From positions 1-8,940 of the forward strand of contig JBEGQX010000308.1 in assembly GCA_041180805.1 (NCBI GenBank): a stretch of 8,940 nucleotides of DNA, read 5' to 3'. The DNA is from JBEGQX01 sp041180805. Its GTDB lineage: Bacteria > Planctomycetota > Planctomycetia > Gemmatales > Gemmataceae. The notes below the pieces were generated by a model. That model was given only the letters and a program-made list of their open reading frames with translations, was not told the DNA's origin and searched no databases. Both the position numbers and the translations under genes were made by a program. Each line of letters starts with the position of its first letter. The stretch's first letter is position 1. Below are positions 6,678 through 8,940 of this stretch, piece after piece.

Positions 6678-8072
6678 TCAAATATTTGATGCAGTTAATT
6701 CGGAAATCGCACTGCCAGACCGAATGATGGGGGTTGGTCTTCCTGAAAAATCTTTCAAATTAATATTTTTATAATCAATGCCCAGATGGGCATAAATGGT
6801 GGCCAAAAAATCTTCCGGACTTACTTTACGGGAAACAGGGTCTTCGCCTTTTTTGTCGGTCTTACCGATGATTTGTCCGGTCGGAATGCCCCCGCCTGCA
6901 AAAAGAAATGAGCCGGCTCTGGGCCAGTGATCCCTTCCAGGTTGAACAGTGCCAGTGGCACCACTTGCCACTCCACCTCCGCTGCTGGCAACTTTGGATA
7001 TTCTTGGAGTACGTCCGAATTCGCCACCTACCGCAACCAAAACACGCTTATCCAACCCGCGCTCATAAATATCTTCAATTAATGCGGTTACAGCCTGATC
7101 AAAGAATGGCGCACGGTATTTCAAAGCATCAAAAATGTGGTGATTAACCGCATGATCATCCCAATTCGCCACCCTTCCGCACAAAGGGCCGTCCAGCTCC
7201 GTGGTGATGATTTCCGCTCCCGCTTCAACCAATCTTCTTGCCATAAGGCATTGTTGGCCCCATGCATTTAACCCATAACGCTCGCGGAGTTTTGCAGGCT
7301 CCCTGGTCAAATCAAAAGCTTCCTGTGCCTTGGGATTTAAAAACATTCCCAGCGCCTGCTCCTCGAATCTGTCCGAGGCCGCCAAAGCCCCGGTAATATC
7401 CAAATCCCTTCGCAATGCATCAAAACTTTTTCTTAGGGAAACTTTTTCAGAGAGAACATTTCTTTGATCAGATGATTTCAGGCCAACATTTGGAACAGAA
7501 AACCCGGGATTACTGGGATCCCCCGTTACCTTGAAAGCATCAAAGGAAGAGCCTAGATACGTTGGGCCCGCAATTGTAAAACTGTCATAACGATCTACCG
7601 GGTTCACTGCAATGTAATTGGGCAGGGATCGCGGACCATTGGCGCGAAGATAGTTCACCACACTCATCCAGTCAGGGTAACGGGGACCAGGCTTATCCTG
7701 GGCATCGGGATCGCCGCTAAGCATTTGCAGCGATCCTGCAGGATGGCCACCACCGGTATGGGCTATGGATCGAAGAACCGTAAATCTGTCTGCTATACCG
7801 CCCAGCTTGGGCAGCAATTCGGTAAGGAGCAAACCAGGAACCTTGGTATTAATCGGTTTGAAGGGACTGCGGAATTCGGAAGGCGCATCCGGTTTTGGAT
7901 CAAAAGTATCCAGGTGACTTGGTCCACCACGCAACCAAACCAGAATTATGGCAGTTGACTTTCTAACCTCGTTCTGTGAGGCAGCTTTCAATTGAAAAAA
8001 GCCAGGCAATGACATATTTGCAAAACCACCCAAGCCAAGGCTCAACAAGGTTCTGCGGTTCATTGCCTTCAT
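6678..8072 (-). CDS. DUF1501 family protein, first gene of the leftward operon, Tat-like N-terminus
   Basis: The product has 464 residues. N-R-R-T-L-L-S-L-G-L-G-G (residues 5-16) looks like a twin-arginine signal, as in many planctomycete DUF1501 proteins. Family motifs are GGPSHLDTFDPKP (49-61), GGGHPAGSLQMLSGDPDA (107-124), WDDH (304-307), EFGRTP (351-356), GRDHWP (379-384) and DFLATIYAHLGID (421-433). These place it in the alkaline phosphatase/sulfatase-like superfamily with probable metal-binding Asp, His and Glu residues. It keeps the same landmarks as the DUF1501 protein at 769-2208 but differs clearly elsewhere (for example the GGGHP...QMLSG stretch and the GGGVASGATG insert at 365-374), so it belongs to another subgroup and is not a recent duplicate. 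An AGGGG site supports ATG 8072; an in-frame ATG at 8063 is the alternative. It leads the operon with the ceramidase-like and Trx/PDZ genes. The substrate is unknown. Confidence 0.94.
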   Translation of the reverse strand: MKAMNRRTLLSLGLGGFANMSLPGFFQLKAASQNEVRKSTAIILVWLRGGPSHLDTFDPKPDAPSEFRSPFKPINTKVPGLLLTELLPKLGGIADRFTVLRSIAHTGGGHPAGSLQMLSGDPDAQDKPGPRYPDWMSVVNYLRANGPRSLPNYIAVNPVDRYDSFTIAGPTYLGSSFDAFKVTGDPSNPGFSVPNVGLKSSDQRNVLSEKVSLRKSFDALRRDLDITGALAASDRFEEQALGMFLNPKAQEAFDLTREPAKLRERYGLNAWGQQCLMARRLVEAGAEIITTELDGPLCGRVANWDDHAVNHHIFDALKYRAPFFDQAVTALIEDIYERGLDKRVLVAVGGEFGRTPRISKVASSGGGVASGATGTVQPGRDHWPRAGSFLFAGGGIPTGQIIGKTDKKGEDPVSRKVSPEDFLATIYAHLGIDYKNINLKDFSGRPTPIIRSGSAISELTASNI

Positions 8073-8080
8073 TTCATCAA

Positions 8081-8085
8081 CCCCT
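8081..8085 (-). promoter_or_regulatory. Ribosome binding site deciding the start of the minus-strand DUF1501 gene
   Basis: On the minus strand AGGGG lies 8 nt before the ATG at 8072-8070. This spacing favours that start over the second in-frame ATG at 8063, which would be 17 nt away. The choice leaves the Arg pair at residues 6-7, normal for a Tat-type leader. Confidence 0.6.
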
Positions 8086-8193
8086 GATTAAAATCTTTAT
8101 GCCTAATATTAACAAACTCTTTTGGCAATGACATCACCGGGCTTGGTAAATTTAATAGTTCAAAAAATCAGCACATTCTCATAAGTTTTCCGA

Positions 8194-8222
8194 TTGACCC
8201 ACCCTGTTTTGAAGCTTAACTA
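8194..8222 (+). promoter_or_regulatory. Weak sigma70-like promoter candidate upstream of the DUF1080 gene
   Basis: TTGACC (8194-8199) is one base from the TTGACA consensus. At 17 bp spacing the hexamer is TAACTA (8217-8222), a poor -10. It lies about 30 bp before the ATG at 8254, which would give a short leader. Planctomycete promoters are poorly captured by this consensus, so this is only a candidate. Confidence 0.2.
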
Positions 8223-8242
8223 AATAGTTGAATTATTTTGAA

Positions 8243-8247
8243 AGAGG
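8243..8247 (+). promoter_or_regulatory. Ribosome binding site of the DUF1080 gene
   Basis: AGAGG (in AAAGAGG) lies 6 nt before the ATG at 8254-8256. It supports that start, which also begins directly with a basic signal-peptide n-region (MTRFR). Confidence 0.7.
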
Positions 8248-8253
8248 TATGAA

Positions 8254-8898
8254 ATGACAAGATTCAGAATCATAACAGCAATTGGCGTTTTAATGTTTTT
8301 TGGATTGCAATACCTAAAGGCGGATGAAGTGCTATTTGATGGCAAAACTCTTGCCGGATGGGAAGGTAACCTCAAAATTTGGCGGGTAGAGAACGGAACG
8401 ATCGCCGGGGGAAGCTACCTTGGCAACCCTCAGAATGAATTTTTAACTTCCCAAAAGAGTTACAAAAACTTTGTTTTAAAGCTCGAGTTCAAACTGGATT
8501 GCAAGGGTGGAGACCCCAATGCTGGGGTGCAAATCCGAAGTAAACGAATCACGAACCCACCCCACGAAATGTCCGGTTATCAGGCGGATATTGGGGCACT
8601 AAGAAATGGCGACTCCATTACGGGAAGTCTTTACGATGAGTCCCGTCGCAAAAAGTTTCTTGTGCAAGCCGACCCAGTACTCCTTAAAAAAATAGAGAAG
8701 CCCAACGACTGGAACAAAATGGAAGTCCGTTGCGAAAACAATCGCATAGAAATATTTATCAATGGTGAAAAAACTTGCGATTTCAAAGAAGAAGATAATT
8801 CCATCGAAAAGAATGGCGTAATTGGCCTTCAAATCCATGGTAATAACAAAGCTGTGGCGTATTACCGAAATATAAGCATCAAAGCTCTTCCAGACTAA
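8254..8898 (+). CDS. DUF1080 (3-keto-disaccharide hydrolase-type) exported protein
   Basis: The product has 214 residues, the normal size for a single-domain DUF1080 protein. A Sec signal peptide ends near YLKA (residue 23). The domain begins at once: EVLFDGKTLAGWEG (25-38), followed by WRVENGTIAGG (43-53), FVLKLEFKL (73-81), NAGVQIRS (89-96), GYQADIG (108-114), GSLYDE (124-129), DWNKMEVRCENNRIEIFINGE (152-172) and GVIGLQIHG (188-196). The fold is a concanavalin/LamG-like beta-sandwich. Some members of the family hydrolyse 3-keto-glycosides made by sugar-oxidising dehydrogenases; whether this one does is inference, as DUF1080 domains are very numerous in planctomycetes. It is divergent from the DUF1501-led operon across 181 bp, and a likely second gene starts 16 nt after its stop. 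It probably acts in the periplasm or on the cell surface. Confidence 0.93.
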   Translation: MTRFRIITAIGVLMFFGLQYLKADEVLFDGKTLAGWEGNLKIWRVENGTIAGGSYLGNPQNEFLTSQKSYKNFVLKLEFKLDCKGGDPNAGVQIRSKRITNPPHEMSGYQADIGALRNGDSITGSLYDESRRKKFLVQADPVLLKKIEKPNDWNKMEVRCENNRIEIFINGEKTCDFKEEDNSIEKNGVIGLQIHGNNKAVAYYRNISIKALPD

Positions 8899-8900
8899 CC

Positions 8901-8906
8901 AGAGGA
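8901..8906 (+). promoter_or_regulatory. Ribosome binding site for a gene starting at the right edge
   Basis: AGAGGA is followed after 8 nt by GTG at 8915-8917, an ideal spacing, just 2 nt after the TAA of the DUF1080 gene. Confidence 0.5.
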
Positions 8907-8914
8907 TTCACAAA

Positions 8915-8940
8915 GTGTTACAATCCCTGTTAAAAAGAGC
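8915..8940 (+). CDS. Probable start of a downstream gene (GTG start, cut by window edge)
   Basis: A GTG at 8915 follows a strong AGAGGA site and opens a frame (M)LQSLLKR that stays open to the window end, 16 nt downstream of the DUF1080 stop. Only eight complete codons are visible, so no product can be named. The call rests on the ribosome site and operon-like spacing; it could be fortuitous. Confidence 0.42.

Larger units (their letters stand above)
8073..8253. promoter_or_regulatory. Divergent intergenic region between the DUF1501-led operon and the DUF1080 gene
   Basis: This is the only sizeable non-coding stretch in the window (181 bp) and it separates two divergent genes, so it should hold both promoters. 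It is AT-rich. On the minus strand a TTGCCA at 8123-8128 with AT-rich sequence after it could be a -35 element, but no good -10 hexamer sits at the right distance. A 7-bp AATAGTT occurs at 8154-8160 and again at 8223-8229, which could easily be chance. I see no convincing operator palindrome, riboswitch or small RNA. That promoters lie here follows from gene orientation, not from clear motifs. Confidence 0.55.

Noticed and set aside
8249..8257. Two-codon ORF (ATG AAA TGA) overlapping the DUF1080 start as a possible coupling leader
   Set aside because: The AGAGG site is well placed for ATG 8254 and only 1 nt from ATG 8249, so the mini-ORF is most likely a chance product of AT-rich sequence.
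1..8940. Mobile elements, CRISPR arrays, tRNA or rRNA genes, phage or defence genes
   Set aside because: No transposase or integrase motifs, regularly spaced repeats, terminal inverted repeats or RNA gene signatures were seen; nearly all of the window is accounted for by seven exported-protein genes.

Overview
The window looks like a stretch of Planctomycetota chromosome, or a close relative in the PVC group. The main evidence is the gene content: a DUF1553 (PSD1) protein paired with a DUF1501 protein, a second DUF1501 protein, a ceramidase-like/LamG fusion, a DUF1080 protein, and exported proteins that each carry a single CxxCH haem motif. These families are characteristic of and expanded in planctomycetes. 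By eye the DNA leans AT-rich, with many A/T runs, so it is not one of the very GC-rich members. The species cannot be named from this window.

Layout. A rightward operon enters from the left edge: the C-terminal part of a DUF1553 protein (1-791), a DUF1501 protein (769-2208) and an exported haem-motif alpha/alpha-toroid protein (2205-3185). It meets a leftward operon tail to tail, with no base between the two stop codons at 3185/3186. Read 5' to 3' on the minus strand, the leftward operon holds a second DUF1501 protein (8072-6678), a neutral ceramidase-like domain fused to LamG (6643-4529) and a thioredoxin-like/CxxCH/tandem-PDZ protein (4532-3186). A 181-bp divergent intergenic region (8073-8253) separates it from a rightward DUF1080 gene (8254-8898). 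That gene appears to be followed by the start of another gene (GTG at 8915) that runs off the window.

Function. Every complete protein has a Sec-like signal peptide or a twin-arginine-like N-terminus, so the whole locus appears to act outside the cytoplasm. The two operons mirror each other. Each contains a DUF1501 protein (alkaline phosphatase/sulfatase-like fold). Each ends in a haem-motif protein translationally coupled by an ATGA overlap. A cell-surface or periplasmic hydrolytic and redox programme acting on complex organic polymers is a reasonable inference, but no substrate can be read from the sequence. The families are recognisable. The less ordinary points are the domain combinations, the loss of the catalytic serine in the ceramidase-like protein, and the zero-gap convergence with a possible terminator lying inside the opposing gene.

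No tRNA, rRNA, CRISPR array, insertion sequence or integration site was seen.
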